Positions 48,735 to 57,459 of a DNA stretch of 64,000 nt are shown here, piece by piece. The notes under the pieces were generated by a model that was not told the origin of the DNA, made no database searches, and was given only the letters and a program-made list of their open reading frames with translations. This DNA comes from an uncultured SAR116 cluster alpha proteobacterium (GTDB taxonomy: Bacteria > Pseudomonadota > Alphaproteobacteria > Puniceispirillales > Marisalimonadaceae), in assembly GCA_902625215.1 (NCBI GenBank), contig CACOAO010000011.1, positions 1 to 64,000 of the forward strand. Reading direction: 5' to 3'. Each line of letters opens with the position of its first letter. The first letter of the stretch is position 1. Position numbers and translations under genes: made by a program.

Positions 48735-49382
48735 TTAGTCCCATTCTATATTAAATTTATGAACAATCTTTTCTATTTGAGAAGTTTTTAACTCTATTGC
48801 ACCTGTACCTCTTAAAATTAAAGCTAGTTTAGCAGTGGCCTCTAATTCTTCAACAGCATTTACAGCAGATTCTAAATCTTTACCAGAAACAACAGGACCA
48901 TGGTTAGCCAGAAGAACAGCGGATCTCTTACCAGCCAGACCTTTAATTGCATCACCCATAGCCGGATCACCTGGCACAAAGAAAGGAAGTAATTTTACTT
49001 TGCCTAATAACATAACGGAGTAAGGAGTATATGAAGGCAACACATTATCTTCATTTATTCCAGGTATCATTGATAATGCTACTGAATAAGTTGAATGCAG
49101 ATGGACGACTGCTCCAGATTTTATTCCTCTTGTTTCATAAAAAGCCTGATGAAGTGGTAATTCTTTTGTAGGAGTTGTAGACCCAATAATTTCACCAGAT
49201 TTCGTTACCTTGACTATCTGGTTTGGATCGAGTCTACCAAAAGAAGAACCAGAGGGGGTAACTAATATATTGTTATCATCTAGACGTACTGAAATATTTC
49301 CGGTTGAACCATGTGTTAAACCTCTATCAAAAATAGAAGTAGCTAAAAGACACATTTGCTCTCTTAATTTATTTTCACTCAT
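48735..49382 (-). CDS. class II aldolase/adducin family protein (OtnC-like)
   Basis: A 215-residue class II aldolase. Zinc-binding HLHSTYSVALSM and LANHGPVVSGKDLESAVNAVEELEATAKLAL supply the His cluster, and LTHGSTGNISVRLDDNNILVTPSGSSFGRL is the substrate phosphate/OH-binding loop with its STGN. This matches OtnC (3-oxotetronate 4-phosphate decarboxylase), fuculose phosphate aldolase and the related YgbL group. The adjacent OtnI-like isomerase favours OtnC. If the kinase is really absent from the organism it may act on the free acid instead, a point that needs the whole genome. Confidence 0.83.
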   Translation of the reverse strand: MSENKLREQMCLLATSIFDRGLTHGSTGNISVRLDDNNILVTPSGSSFGRLDPNQIVKVTKSGEIIGSTTPTKELPLHQAFYETRGIKSGAVVHLHSTYSVALSMIPGINEDNVLPSYTPYSVMLLGKVKLLPFFVPGDPAMGDAIKGLAGKRSAVLLANHGPVVSGKDLESAVNAVEELEATAKLALILRGTGAIELKTSQIEKIVHKFNIEWD

Positions 49383-49410
49383 TATTAATACTCAATCCAT
49401 AAATCTTAAT

Positions 49411-49887
49411 TTAGTATCCAAATATCTGATAAAACCCACCGATGGATGCACCTATAGCAATATGACTTCCAACTGCTAAAGAACAAGCCAAAAAAGGTGA
49501 TGGGGTTTTTATTCCTAAAAAACCTTTACCTAAAACTGGCATAAAAAAAAACCAAGGAATAATTACACTAATCAAACCAAAAACAATGCCATTCATAAGA
49601 GATGCGCCACATATTTCATATTTTAATAAAATAAAAAAAAATACAGAGTACAAAATTGCAACGGAATAATGAACTATCCAGCCAATCATTAATTCATTTT
49701 TAATTGGAACTTCTTCATCGATAGTAGGATTATAAATTTTTCCTCTAGACACGACTAAAACAAACCATCTTCCAACCACACCCCAGTCAGAAGGATTTAT
49801 ATCATATAATAATTTAAGTAGCCTCTGCCACATATCCATTGCAAGGCATGATACAATCCCAATAATGACTATGTGAAATATTTCCAT
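49411..49887 (-). CDS. DUF2938 family membrane protein
   Basis: A 158-residue inner-membrane protein from the ATG at 49887, with GAGGAAG upstream (a TTG lies one codon earlier). It has four or five hydrophobic segments; the first, FHIVIIGIVSCLAMDMWQRLLK, and the following NPSDWGVVGRWFVL and NELMIGWIVHYSVAILYSVFFFILL are typical of DUF2938. Function is unknown for this family. It is 28 bases upstream of the OtnC-like gene on the same strand, so it may belong to the same transcript, but its position as a leader gene does not assign a role. Confidence 0.75.
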   Translation of the reverse strand: MEIFHIVIIGIVSCLAMDMWQRLLKLLYDINPSDWGVVGRWFVLVVSRGKIYNPTIDEEVPIKNELMIGWIVHYSVAILYSVFFFILLKYEICGASLMNGIVFGLISVIIPWFFFMPVLGKGFLGIKTPSPFLACSLAVGSHIAIGASIGGFYQIFGY

Positions 49888-49935
49888 CAAACTTCCTCTA
49901 TTTTTAAAATTTTTCTAGCATTGGATAGTTGAACG

Positions 49936-49961
49936 ATATAAAACACTATAAGTGTTTATAT
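49936..49961. promoter_or_regulatory. 26-base inverted repeat in the divergent DUF2938/SDR promoter
   Basis: Left arm ATATAAAACACT (49936-49947), spacer ATA, right arm AGTGTTTATAT (49951-49961). The arms are complementary apart from one extra A on the left. It lies 49 bases upstream of the minus-strand sugar-acid operon and 63 bases upstream of the SDR. It looks like an operator for a dimeric regulator; none is encoded near. Confidence 0.5.
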
Positions 49962-50023
49962 GAAATATATCTATTGTTAATATATTCTTATATATCAACC
50001 AAATCAAATACAGGGGGGTATTT

Positions 50024-50758
50024 ATGGGTAATTTTAATGGACAAACTGCTGTTATTACTGGTGGAGCTCAAGGAATAGGACTAGCAACTGCAAAAAGATT
50101 TATTAATGATGGCTGTGAAGTTATGATTTGGGACATTGATAAAAAAATGGGTATGGACGCTGCAAAAGAACTTAATTGCCATTTTTTAGAAGTTGATCAA
50201 ACTGACAATCAAGTTGTAGAGCAAGCTACTGCTGAAACAATTAACAAGCTGAATAAAATTGATATATTAGTCTGTAGTGCAGGTATAGCAGGTCCGACCT
50301 TTTCAACCTGGGATTATCCAGTTGATGAATGGTCTAAAGTTTTTAACGTTAATGTTAATGGTGTTTTTTATTGCAATAAACATGTTGTAAAAACAATGCG
50401 TGAAAACGGCTATGGTAGAATAATCAACATAGCATCAATTGCAGGAAAAGAAGGTAACCCTAATGCATCAGCTTACTCAGCATCAAAGGCAGCTGTTATT
50501 GGATTAACTAAATCTTTAGGAAAAGAAACAGCTGATCATGATATTGCGGTTAATTGTATTACACCTGCAACAGCAAAAACAAGAATACTAGATCAAGTAT
50601 CACAAGAATTTATTGATTATATGCTGTCTAAAATACCAAGAAAAAGATTTGTTACAGTTGATGAAATTGCATCTCTAATTACTTTTTTAGCAAGTAAAGA
50701 AAACAGTTTTACAACAGCTGGTGTTTTTGACATTTCAGGAGGTAGAGCTACGTATTAG
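50024..50758 (+). CDS. short-chain dehydrogenase/reductase (SDR), NAD-type
   Basis: A 244-residue classical SDR. TGGAQGIG is at 12-19, CSAG at 84-87 in place of NNAG, and the catalytic residues are Ser138, Tyr151 and Lys155 (YSASK). Asp37 at the end of the second strand (WDID) predicts NAD(H). VNCITPATAKTRIL is unusual in having a threonine-rich loop where most have PG. A strong GGGGGG ribosome-binding site precedes the ATG. It resembles sugar or polyol SDRs such as 3-oxoacyl-type reductases acting in sugar catabolism, and is divergent from the OtnC/OtnI operon. Substrate open. Confidence 0.86.
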   Translation: MGNFNGQTAVITGGAQGIGLATAKRFINDGCEVMIWDIDKKMGMDAAKELNCHFLEVDQTDNQVVEQATAETINKLNKIDILVCSAGIAGPTFSTWDYPVDEWSKVFNVNVNGVFYCNKHVVKTMRENGYGRIINIASIAGKEGNPNASAYSASKAAVIGLTKSLGKETADHDIAVNCITPATAKTRILDQVSQEFIDYMLSKIPRKRFVTVDEIASLITFLASKENSFTTAGVFDISGGRATY

Positions 50759-50996
50759 TGGTGAGGATTTTAAGGAGATCCTCTGCACCTAATTTAAACT
50801 AATCACTAGGGAGGAATGTGTTAGTTTTAAAGTTCAATTAAACGGGGGAGTTTATTTAAACTATTCGTATTTTTTTATGACGAATTATTTGATTAGTCAT
50901 GTAAAGTTTCATCAATTGAAAAACAAAGAATATATTTGCAAAAAATTTGAGCACAAAAATACACTCATATTATTAGATGATTAATATTTGATCATT
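50759..50996. other. 238-base convergent intergenic region with potential RNA structure
   Basis: No gene is visible between the SDR stop and the LysE stop. A bulged hairpin directly follows the SDR stop: GGT-GAGGAT (50760-50768) pairs with ATCCTC-TGC-ACC (50778-50789), TGC bulged, and the loop holds AAGGAG. Farther on, ACTAATCA (50798-50805) is complementary to TGATTAGT (50890-50897), and AGTTTA-TT-TAAACT forms a small inverted repeat near 50850. Neither hairpin has a classical T-tract. The region could be a 3' UTR structure or a small RNA; I cannot decide. Confidence 0.4.
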
Positions 50997-51599
50997 TTAT
51001 ATCTCTGAATTTAATTCCATAAAAGCGGAAAGGACGACAACAGCAAACAATGCTAGACCCATCCCCCTATTCACCCAAATTTGTTTATTAACACCTAGTG
51101 ACCATTTCTTTAAACTTATTCCTAACCAAAGCCATAATAAATGTATTGGTATCCAAATAGAATTAACAATAATAAATTTTACAATAATTTCAGTATTAAA
51201 TGATGTCATTCCAAGGGATAAAACTACAAACAAATGACCTTGTACAACATAAGCTTTAGGATTAACAAATTGTAAAAAGATTCCTTCATATAATCTAGGT
51301 GCTTTAAAACTCTGCTTAAACCCAGTTTTGTTGTCAGACGTAGATATTCGCCAAGATAAAAAAGATAAATAGGATAAAGAAAGCAGCAAGAAAGTTATTT
51401 CTACACCATCAATTTCAAATAAAAATTGTTTGAAACCTAAAACTACAAATAATGCAACTCCATTAGTTCCAAAAAATAAACCAATGAGATACATCATACC
51501 AACTTTCCAACCAAAGCCTGCACCAACACCAGCTAAAGATAATACCCCTGGACCAGGAGTAACCATCATTAAGAAACTAATAACTATATATGTAATCAT
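50997..51599 (-). CDS. LysE/RhtB family exporter
   Basis: A 200-residue membrane protein with about six helices. TPGPGVLSLAGVGAGFGWKVGMMYLIG at the N-terminus (PGPG at 15-18) is the LysE/RhtB signature, and PRLYEGIFLQFVNPKAYV is the conserved loop between halves. Members export amino acids or homoserine lactones. It is an isolated minus-strand gene between a convergent SDR and the FAD-linked oxidase pair, 85 bases downstream of which it starts. Substrate unknown. Confidence 0.88.
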   Translation of the reverse strand: MITYIVISFLMMVTPGPGVLSLAGVGAGFGWKVGMMYLIGLFFGTNGVALFVVLGFKQFLFEIDGVEITFLLLSLSYLSFLSWRISTSDNKTGFKQSFKAPRLYEGIFLQFVNPKAYVVQGHLFVVLSLGMTSFNTEIIVKFIIVNSIWIPIHLLWLWLGISLKKWSLGVNKQIWVNRGMGLALFAVVVLSAFMELNSEI

Positions 51600-51684
51600 C
51601 TAAACTTATAGAAGGTTCTCTATACCTTGAACTTACAACAAAAATAAAATTGTTAATTATATTATGGATAATATTAATGCAATT

Positions 51685-53097
51685 TTATAGGAAAAGTTTT
51701 CCAGGATTCATTATTTTATGAGGATCAAAAGCTTCCTTTACACTTTTCATAACGTTTACAGCATTACCTAACTCTTTGAGCATATATTTTCTTTTTCCTT
51801 GTCCTACTCCATGTTCACCTGTGCATGTGCCATTCATTCTAATCGCTCTTTCTGATATTCTTAGTAAAAAATTATCTAATTTATCTAACTCAGTTTTACT
51901 ATTTTTATCAATTAAGAGAGCAACATGAAAATTTCCGTCTCCAGCATGACTTACTATTGGTCCTATTAATTCATTTTGCTCCATATCTTCTATAGTTTCT
52001 GTAATACAATCAGATAATTTAGAAATCGGCACACAAACATCTGTAGAATAAAGTTCTGCCTCTGGCCTTACGGCTCTACATGACCAATAAGCGTCATGCC
52101 TAGCTTTCCATAATTTATTTCTATCTTCATTATTGGATGTCCATTCAAAATCTTTTCCACCAAAATCAGAAGATATCTCTCCAAATAACTCCGACTGCTC
52201 ATCAACTGAAGACTGACTTCCATGAAACTCTACCAACAACAATGGTGCTTCAGGAAGATTAGTTTTTGAATAATTATTTACAGCCTTTACCTGTGCTGTA
52301 TCCATAAATTCTATTCTAGCTACTGGAATACCAGCTTGAATAGTCATAATCACAGCATCAGTTGCATCTTTTACTGTTGGAAAACTTACTCTTCCACCAG
52401 CTATAACTTCTGGAATACCATAAAGCTTGAGAGTGATTTCTGTGGTTATACCCAAAGTTCCTTCAGAACCAACCATTAGCCTTGTTAAGTCATACCCAGC
52501 TGAACTTTTCCTTGCCTTGTTTGCAGTTTTAATAATTTGACCGTCTGGTGTGACTACTTCTAAAGCAATAACATTATCTTTCATTGTGCCATATCGGACT
52601 GCATTTGTTCCAGAAGCCCTTGTAGCAGTCATTCCACCAATTGATGCATTTGCTCCTGGATCAATTGGGAAAAACAAACCTGTATCTCTTAAATACGTAT
52701 TAAGTTGTTCTCTTGTCACACCAGGTTGAACAACAACTAAAAGGTCATCTTTATAAACTTTTAGTATTTTGTTCATATTATTCATGTCTATAGAAATTCC
52801 TCCATATGGTGCGTTAAGATGCCCTTCGAATGAAGAACCTACTCCAAATGGTATTATTGGACACTTATACTTTTTACAAATATTGACAACTTTTTGAACA
52901 TCATTTTTTGTCTCAACAAATACAACACCATCCGGTAATTCAGATTCGTGTATAGTCATAGTATGCGTATGTTGTTCTAATATACTCTGAGTATTTGAAA
53001 ATTGTTGCCCAAATTCCTCTTTTAATTTTTTTACACATAACTTGATACTCTCAGGATCATAATTATCTGAAGACCAAATCGAAGTGTTACCATCCAT
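51685..53097 (-). CDS. FAD-linked 2-hydroxyacid dehydrogenase (GlcD/DLD type), copy 2
   Basis: A 470-residue VAO-fold flavoprotein. The FAD region has CPIIPFGVGSSFEGHLNAPYGGI and FFPIDPGANASIGGMTATRASGTNAVRYGTMKDN, and the C-terminal cap ends RMNGTCTGEHGVGQGKRKYM and DPHKIMNPGKLF, as in D-lactate dehydrogenases and GlcD. The metal-binding His of GDGNFHV and TGEHG are present. It is closely similar in length and sequence to the neighbour at 53130-54542, 32 bases upstream, so they are a tandem duplication. Substrates of the family are D-lactate, glycolate or other 2-hydroxyacids. Starts at ATG with GAGGAA upstream. Confidence 0.88.
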   Translation of the reverse strand: MDGNTSIWSSDNYDPESIKLCVKKLKEEFGQQFSNTQSILEQHTHTMTIHESELPDGVVFVETKNDVQKVVNICKKYKCPIIPFGVGSSFEGHLNAPYGGISIDMNNMNKILKVYKDDLLVVVQPGVTREQLNTYLRDTGLFFPIDPGANASIGGMTATRASGTNAVRYGTMKDNVIALEVVTPDGQIIKTANKARKSSAGYDLTRLMVGSEGTLGITTEITLKLYGIPEVIAGGRVSFPTVKDATDAVIMTIQAGIPVARIEFMDTAQVKAVNNYSKTNLPEAPLLLVEFHGSQSSVDEQSELFGEISSDFGGKDFEWTSNNEDRNKLWKARHDAYWSCRAVRPEAELYSTDVCVPISKLSDCITETIEDMEQNELIGPIVSHAGDGNFHVALLIDKNSKTELDKLDNFLLRISERAIRMNGTCTGEHGVGQGKRKYMLKELGNAVNVMKSVKEAFDPHKIMNPGKLFL

Positions 53098-53129
53098 ATT
53101 TAATTCCTCTAAAATATTAGATTTTATTT

Positions 53130-54542
53130 TTACAAAATTTTTCCAGGATTCATTATACCTTTCGGGTCTAATTCTTCCTTTATTAACTTCATAAAATTCA
53201 CTGCAGGACCTAACTCTTCAATTAGATACTGTTTTTTTCCCTGTCCTACACCATGTTCACCAGTACATGTACCATCCATACTAATTGCCCTATGAGCTAA
53301 TCTTTCCAAAAAACCGTTCGCTACATCAATTTCATTTTGGTCTTTGGGATCTATCAAAAGTTGAACATGAAAATTACCGTCTCCAACATGACCAACAATA
53401 GGACCAAATAATTTATTTTTTTCCATATCTTCAATGGTCTCAGTTATGCATTCAGAAAGTCTTGAAATAGGAACACATACGTCAGTTGCAATATAATCCG
53501 CCTCTGGTCTGCAAGCTTTCACAGCGTAATAAACATCATGTCTGGCTTTCCATAATTTATTTCTTTCTTCAAGATTAGCGTTCCACTCAAAATTATTTCC
53601 TCCAAAATCTCTAGAAATTTCATTAAATAATTCAGACTGCTCTTCAACAGACGATTTGCTCCCATGAAATTCTAAGAGTAACAAGGGTGATTCCGGCAGA
53701 CTCAAATTAGAATAATTATTAACTGCTTTTACTTGCGCTATGTCTAAAAGTTCTATTCTAGCAACTGGAATTCCAGCTTGTATAGTCATTATAACTGCAT
53801 CTGTTGCCTCTTTAACAGAAGGAAAAGTACACCTGCCAGCTCCAATTTCTTCTGGGATACCATAAAGTTTGAGAGTAATTTCTGTTATTACACCCAATGT
53901 ACCTTCAGAACCTACGATTAGTCTTGTTAAATCATATCCAGCTGAACTTTTTCTTGCTCTACTGGCTGTTTTTATTATCTCGCCATTTGGCATAACAACT
54001 TCAAGTGATAAAACATTATCTTTCATTGTACCATAACGAACTGCATTTGTACCTGAAGCCCTTGTAGATGTCATTCCACCAATGGAAGCATTTGCCCCTG
54101 GATCAATAGGAAAAAACAAACCTGTATCCCTCAGATATGTATTAAGCTGTTCTCTTGTTACGCCAGGTTGAACAACAACTGTAGAATCTTCAGGGTGAAC
54201 TTCAATAATATTATTTAAATTGTTCATATCTATTGAAATACCACCAAAGTTTGCATTTAGATGACCCTCTAGAGAAGACCCTGCACCAAATGGTATTATT
54301 GGGCAACCATGTTTATGGCAAATTTTTACTGTTCTTTGGACGTCCTCTTTACTATACGCAAAAACAACTCCGTCAGGCAGCTCGGGTGCATGAACTGTTG
54401 TTGTACTGGTATGTTGTTCACGAACAGATTTAGATATTGAAAATTGTTGACCAAATTCTTTTTTCAATGCCTCAACAGCTTTTTCAATATTATATTCAAA
54501 TTTATTATAAAATGAGTTGTTGTTTATATCTAAAATAGTCAC
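53130..54542 (-). CDS. FAD-linked 2-hydroxyacid dehydrogenase (GlcD/DLD type), copy 1
   Basis: A 470-residue paralogue of the next gene, with FPIDPGANASIGGMTSTRASGTNAVRYG, DGNFHVQLLI and CTGEHGVGQGKKQY. It is the promoter-proximal copy, starting with GTG at 54542. The two copies share most residues and the same length, but differ in the cap region (PEADYIATDVCVPISRL against PEAELYSTDVCVPISKL) and near the N-terminus, suggesting diverged substrate preference after duplication. The products of the sugar-acid and FAH pathways next door, lactate or glycolate-type acids, would be natural substrates, which is inference. Confidence 0.88.
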   Translation of the reverse strand: MTILDINNNSFYNKFEYNIEKAVEALKKEFGQQFSISKSVREQHTSTTTVHAPELPDGVVFAYSKEDVQRTVKICHKHGCPIIPFGAGSSLEGHLNANFGGISIDMNNLNNIIEVHPEDSTVVVQPGVTREQLNTYLRDTGLFFPIDPGANASIGGMTSTRASGTNAVRYGTMKDNVLSLEVVMPNGEIIKTASRARKSSAGYDLTRLIVGSEGTLGVITEITLKLYGIPEEIGAGRCTFPSVKEATDAVIMTIQAGIPVARIELLDIAQVKAVNNYSNLSLPESPLLLLEFHGSKSSVEEQSELFNEISRDFGGNNFEWNANLEERNKLWKARHDVYYAVKACRPEADYIATDVCVPISRLSECITETIEDMEKNKLFGPIVGHVGDGNFHVQLLIDPKDQNEIDVANGFLERLAHRAISMDGTCTGEHGVGQGKKQYLIEELGPAVNFMKLIKEELDPKGIMNPGKIL

Positions 54543-54668
54543 TGATAAACCCCGTATTTTCTTAAGTAACTCTACAATAAATATATTTTAAAATAAAGAT
54601 TGAGTAAATTATTACATTTTAATAAATATAATAACCATAAAATTTATATCCCAGGAGTTCTAAGAAAA

Positions 54669-55601
54669 ATGCAGAAAAAAGCTATTTTTTTAGGTGAATG
54701 CATGATTGAGCTAAACGGAGATATGTCTTCATTGGGAAATTCAAATGCACTAATGGAAGTTAACTTTGGCGGTGACACTTATAATTCAGCAGTTTATTTT
54801 TCAAGATTAACAAATAAGAACACCAATACCTTTTACTGCACAGCTCTTTCGAAAGATAACTTCTCAAAAAAAATGATGGAAAGATTCAAGCTTGAAAAAC
54901 TTAACTGTGATCTTGTAAGGACCGATGGAAAAAATCCACCTGGCTTATATTCTATTGAAATTAATAAAAAAGGAGAGCGAAGTTTCTCATATTGGAGAGA
55001 TCAATCACCAACAAAATATATTTTTTTAGGATCAAAAGGAAAACGTCTTTTGAACGATATAAAAAATTCAGATATTTTTTATTACTCTGGTATTTCTGTT
55101 GGGATATTAGATGTAAATCAAAAAGAGCAATTAATAAAAGTTGGGGCTACAGCAAATATTTGTGGCTTTGATTTTAATTTTAGACATCAATTACATCATG
55201 ACAAAAAAAAATCACAAGTGCTTTTTAAAAAAATTAATAATCACGTAGATATAAATTTTGTGTCATATGATGATGCTAAACAGTTATTTAACACAAGAAA
55301 CCCGAACCAAATATTTGATGTGTTAAATAAAGAGAATAATTTAATTTTACTCAGATACAAAAATTTGATTATTTTTAAAAAATTTGACCAAGAAATTAAA
55401 TCTATTAAAGTTCCTCATGGAGAAGTTGTAGACACTACTGCGGCAGGAGATGCTTTCAACGGCTCATTCTTGGCATTATTAAATAATAATAAAAATATTA
55501 GTATTGAGGAAAATATATTAAGATCTCACAAAGTTACTAGAGAAGTTATTAAACATAAAGGGGCTATTATTAAAAAAGACCAGATGCCAATAAATATTTA
55601 A
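54669..55601 (+). CDS. 2-keto-3-deoxygluconate kinase-like PfkB-family sugar kinase
   Basis: A 310-residue ribokinase-fold protein. I start at ATG 54669 (QKKAIFLGECMIEL), the first strand of the fold, with GGAG about 10 bases upstream; a TTG at 54600 would add 23 unconserved residues. VNFGGDTYNSAVYFSRL is the sugar-binding GGD motif, and VVDTTAAGDAFNGSF is the catalytic anion hole with the base Asp. FGGDTYNSA and the N-terminal GECMIEL are typical of KdgK. It would phosphorylate 2-keto-3-deoxygluconate at C6, giving KDPG for the aldolase at the end of the window. The kinase and aldolase are 8 kb apart but in the same gene neighbourhood. Confidence 0.8.
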   Translation: MQKKAIFLGECMIELNGDMSSLGNSNALMEVNFGGDTYNSAVYFSRLTNKNTNTFYCTALSKDNFSKKMMERFKLEKLNCDLVRTDGKNPPGLYSIEINKKGERSFSYWRDQSPTKYIFLGSKGKRLLNDIKNSDIFYYSGISVGILDVNQKEQLIKVGATANICGFDFNFRHQLHHDKKKSQVLFKKINNHVDINFVSYDDAKQLFNTRNPNQIFDVLNKENNLILLRYKNLIIFKKFDQEIKSIKVPHGEVVDTTAAGDAFNGSFLALLNNNKNISIEENILRSHKVTREVIKHKGAIIKKDQMPINI

Positions 55602-55620
55602 TCCTAGGGAGATTTGTAAT

Positions 55621-56556
55621 ATGAAAAGAAACCTTTTAATAATGTCAAAAATGCCTGACTATTTTATAGATCTAGCTGATGCAAATTTCAATACCTTTAA
55701 ACTATGGCTTCAAAAAAATGAAGATGATTATCTTAATAAAATTAAAAATGATATAGAAGCCATTGCAGTTTTTGGTGGGTATAAAATAACTCCTCAACTT
55801 ATGAATAACATGAAGAATTTAAAGTTGATTGCTTGTTATGGAGTTGGTTACGATGCTATTGACATTATTGCTGCAAAAGATTTAGGGATTAGAGTTACGA
55901 ACACTCCTACAGTTCTTAACGATGAAGTTGCTGATACCGCTATAGCTTTAATGTTATGCGTATATAGACAAATAATATTAGCTGATGGCTATGCAAGAAA
56001 CAATAAATGGCTTAACGGTGAATTTCCTCTAACAAAAAAGTTCTCTGGCACAAAATTAGGTATAGTTGGTATGGGAAGAATTGGTAGTACCATAGCTAAG
56101 AGAGCAGAAGCTTTTGATTGTGAGATTTCATATCACTCAAGGACTAAAAAAAATGTAAAATATAGATATTATGACAACTTAAATCTATTGGCAAAGGAAG
56201 TAGATACACTTTGTGTTATTACACCTGGAGGTAAAGACACCGAAAAAATAATCAATAGTGAAGTATTAGATAACCTTGGAAATAATGGCGTTCTTATAAA
56301 TGTTGCACGTGGATCTGTTGTAGATGAAGAAGCGTTAATTTATTATTTAGAAAACAAACTGATTTTAGCTGCTGGACTTGATGTTTACGCTAACGAACCA
56401 AAAATTCCAAAAAGACTGTTTGATCTCAAAAATACCGTTTTACTACCTCATGTTGCATCTGCTACTGTTGAAACGCGAAACGCAATGGGCCAACTCGTAT
56501 TTGATAATATTAAAAACCACTTCGAAAATAAAAATCTAATTTCACCTGTAGTATAA
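55621..56556 (+). CDS. D-isomer-specific 2-hydroxyacid dehydrogenase (glyoxylate/hydroxypyruvate reductase type)
   Basis: A 311-residue NAD(P)-dependent enzyme. The dinucleotide motif VGMGRIGSTIAKRA is near 147, the catalytic Arg sits in NVARGSVVDEEAL (about 229) and the catalytic His in LLPHVASATVETRNAMG (about 276). ITPGGKDTEKIINSEVLDNLG is the conserved strand before the Arg. It fits GhrB-type reductases acting on glyoxylate, hydroxypyruvate or 2-ketogluconate. The ATG follows the KDG kinase stop by 19 bases on the same strand with GGGAG upstream, so both genes are probably in one transcript. Confidence 0.88.
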   Translation: MKRNLLIMSKMPDYFIDLADANFNTFKLWLQKNEDDYLNKIKNDIEAIAVFGGYKITPQLMNNMKNLKLIACYGVGYDAIDIIAAKDLGIRVTNTPTVLNDEVADTAIALMLCVYRQIILADGYARNNKWLNGEFPLTKKFSGTKLGIVGMGRIGSTIAKRAEAFDCEISYHSRTKKNVKYRYYDNLNLLAKEVDTLCVITPGGKDTEKIINSEVLDNLGNNGVLINVARGSVVDEEALIYYLENKLILAAGLDVYANEPKIPKRLFDLKNTVLLPHVASATVETRNAMGQLVFDNIKNHFENKNLISPVV

Positions 56557-56560
56557 ATAT

Positions 56561-57454
56561 TTATGGTAATTTTATGCCTGCGCCTTGGGCATAAACTTTT
56601 GCTACGGCTGAATCGTCTTCATTTCCAAGTCCTTTGTCTGAGGCTTTTAAAAATTGTTCTAATGCAATTTTTGTTAGAGGAGCTGAAAAATTAGATTTTT
56701 CTGCAATATTCAGAACAATACCAAGGTCCTTTGGCCATATATTAATTGACGACTTTGGTGAATAATCACTATTTATTATATTAGGTGCTCTGTTTTCAAG
56801 CATCCATGATGTTCCTGCACATTTAGAAATAACCTCTAAAAATCTTTTTGCATCAATCCCTTGTGAAATGCCAAATGTAATAGCTTCTGCCATAGCAGCA
56901 ATGTGAATTCCCGCTAACATTTGATTAATTGATTTCATTGCAGAACCCGACCCAATTTTATCGCCAAACTCAAAAACTGTTTCAGAAGTCACATCTAAAA
57001 TTGGCCTTGCTTTTTTAATAGCCTGTGAACTTCCTGATATCATATATGTCAGGTTACCCTCTGCAGACTTTTTGGACCCTCCAGAAATTGGTGCATCTAT
57101 GTATAATAAATCATACTTAGAACAAGAAATAGACATCTCCTCTGCAAACTGAGGAGATACCGTAGTACAAACCATAACTAGTGTCTTTTTTTTAAGATTT
57201 TTAGCTATACCGTTCTCTCCAAATAAAATATCTTTAGTTTGCATCTCATTTAAAACAACAATAATTACTGCGTTTATGTTCTTATAAATTACTGTATGAT
57301 TTTCACCACCTTCACCTATAAACTTTTCCTTTTGAGATAAATTTTTATCTTCTCCATATACGTTAAATCCATTTCTTAGCAGAGATTTTCCTATTCCAAA
57401 ACCCATTGACCCTAAGCCAATGAGCAAAATATTTTTAACACTTGATTTTGACAT
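56561..57454 (-). CDS. beta-hydroxyacid dehydrogenase, L-threonate dehydrogenase-like (LtnD-like)
   Basis: A 297-residue HIBADH-family enzyme with GLGSMG (13-18), substrate motif DAPISGGSKKSAEG (120-133) and catalytic Lys174 in GSAMKSINQMLAGIHIAAMAEA. The last motif and the Q/H pattern are close to LtnD, which oxidises L-threonate C2 in tetronate catabolism. The standard DAPxSGG loop distinguishes it from the paralogue at 6063, which has a replaced loop. It lies 5 bases after the dehydratase stop, in the IlvD/Edd operon; OtnC- and OtnI-like genes are 8 kb away. Tetronate or a hydroxy-sugar acid is the likely substrate. Confidence 0.82.
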   Translation of the reverse strand: MSKSSVKNILLIGLGSMGFGIGKSLLRNGFNVYGEDKNLSQKEKFIGEGGENHTVIYKNINAVIIVVLNEMQTKDILFGENGIAKNLKKKTLVMVCTTVSPQFAEEMSISCSKYDLLYIDAPISGGSKKSAEGNLTYMISGSSQAIKKARPILDVTSETVFEFGDKIGSGSAMKSINQMLAGIHIAAMAEAITFGISQGIDAKRFLEVISKCAGTSWMLENRAPNIINSDYSPKSSINIWPKDLGIVLNIAEKSNFSAPLTKIALEQFLKASDKGLGNEDDSAVAKVYAQGAGIKLP

Positions 57455-57459
57455 TTATT

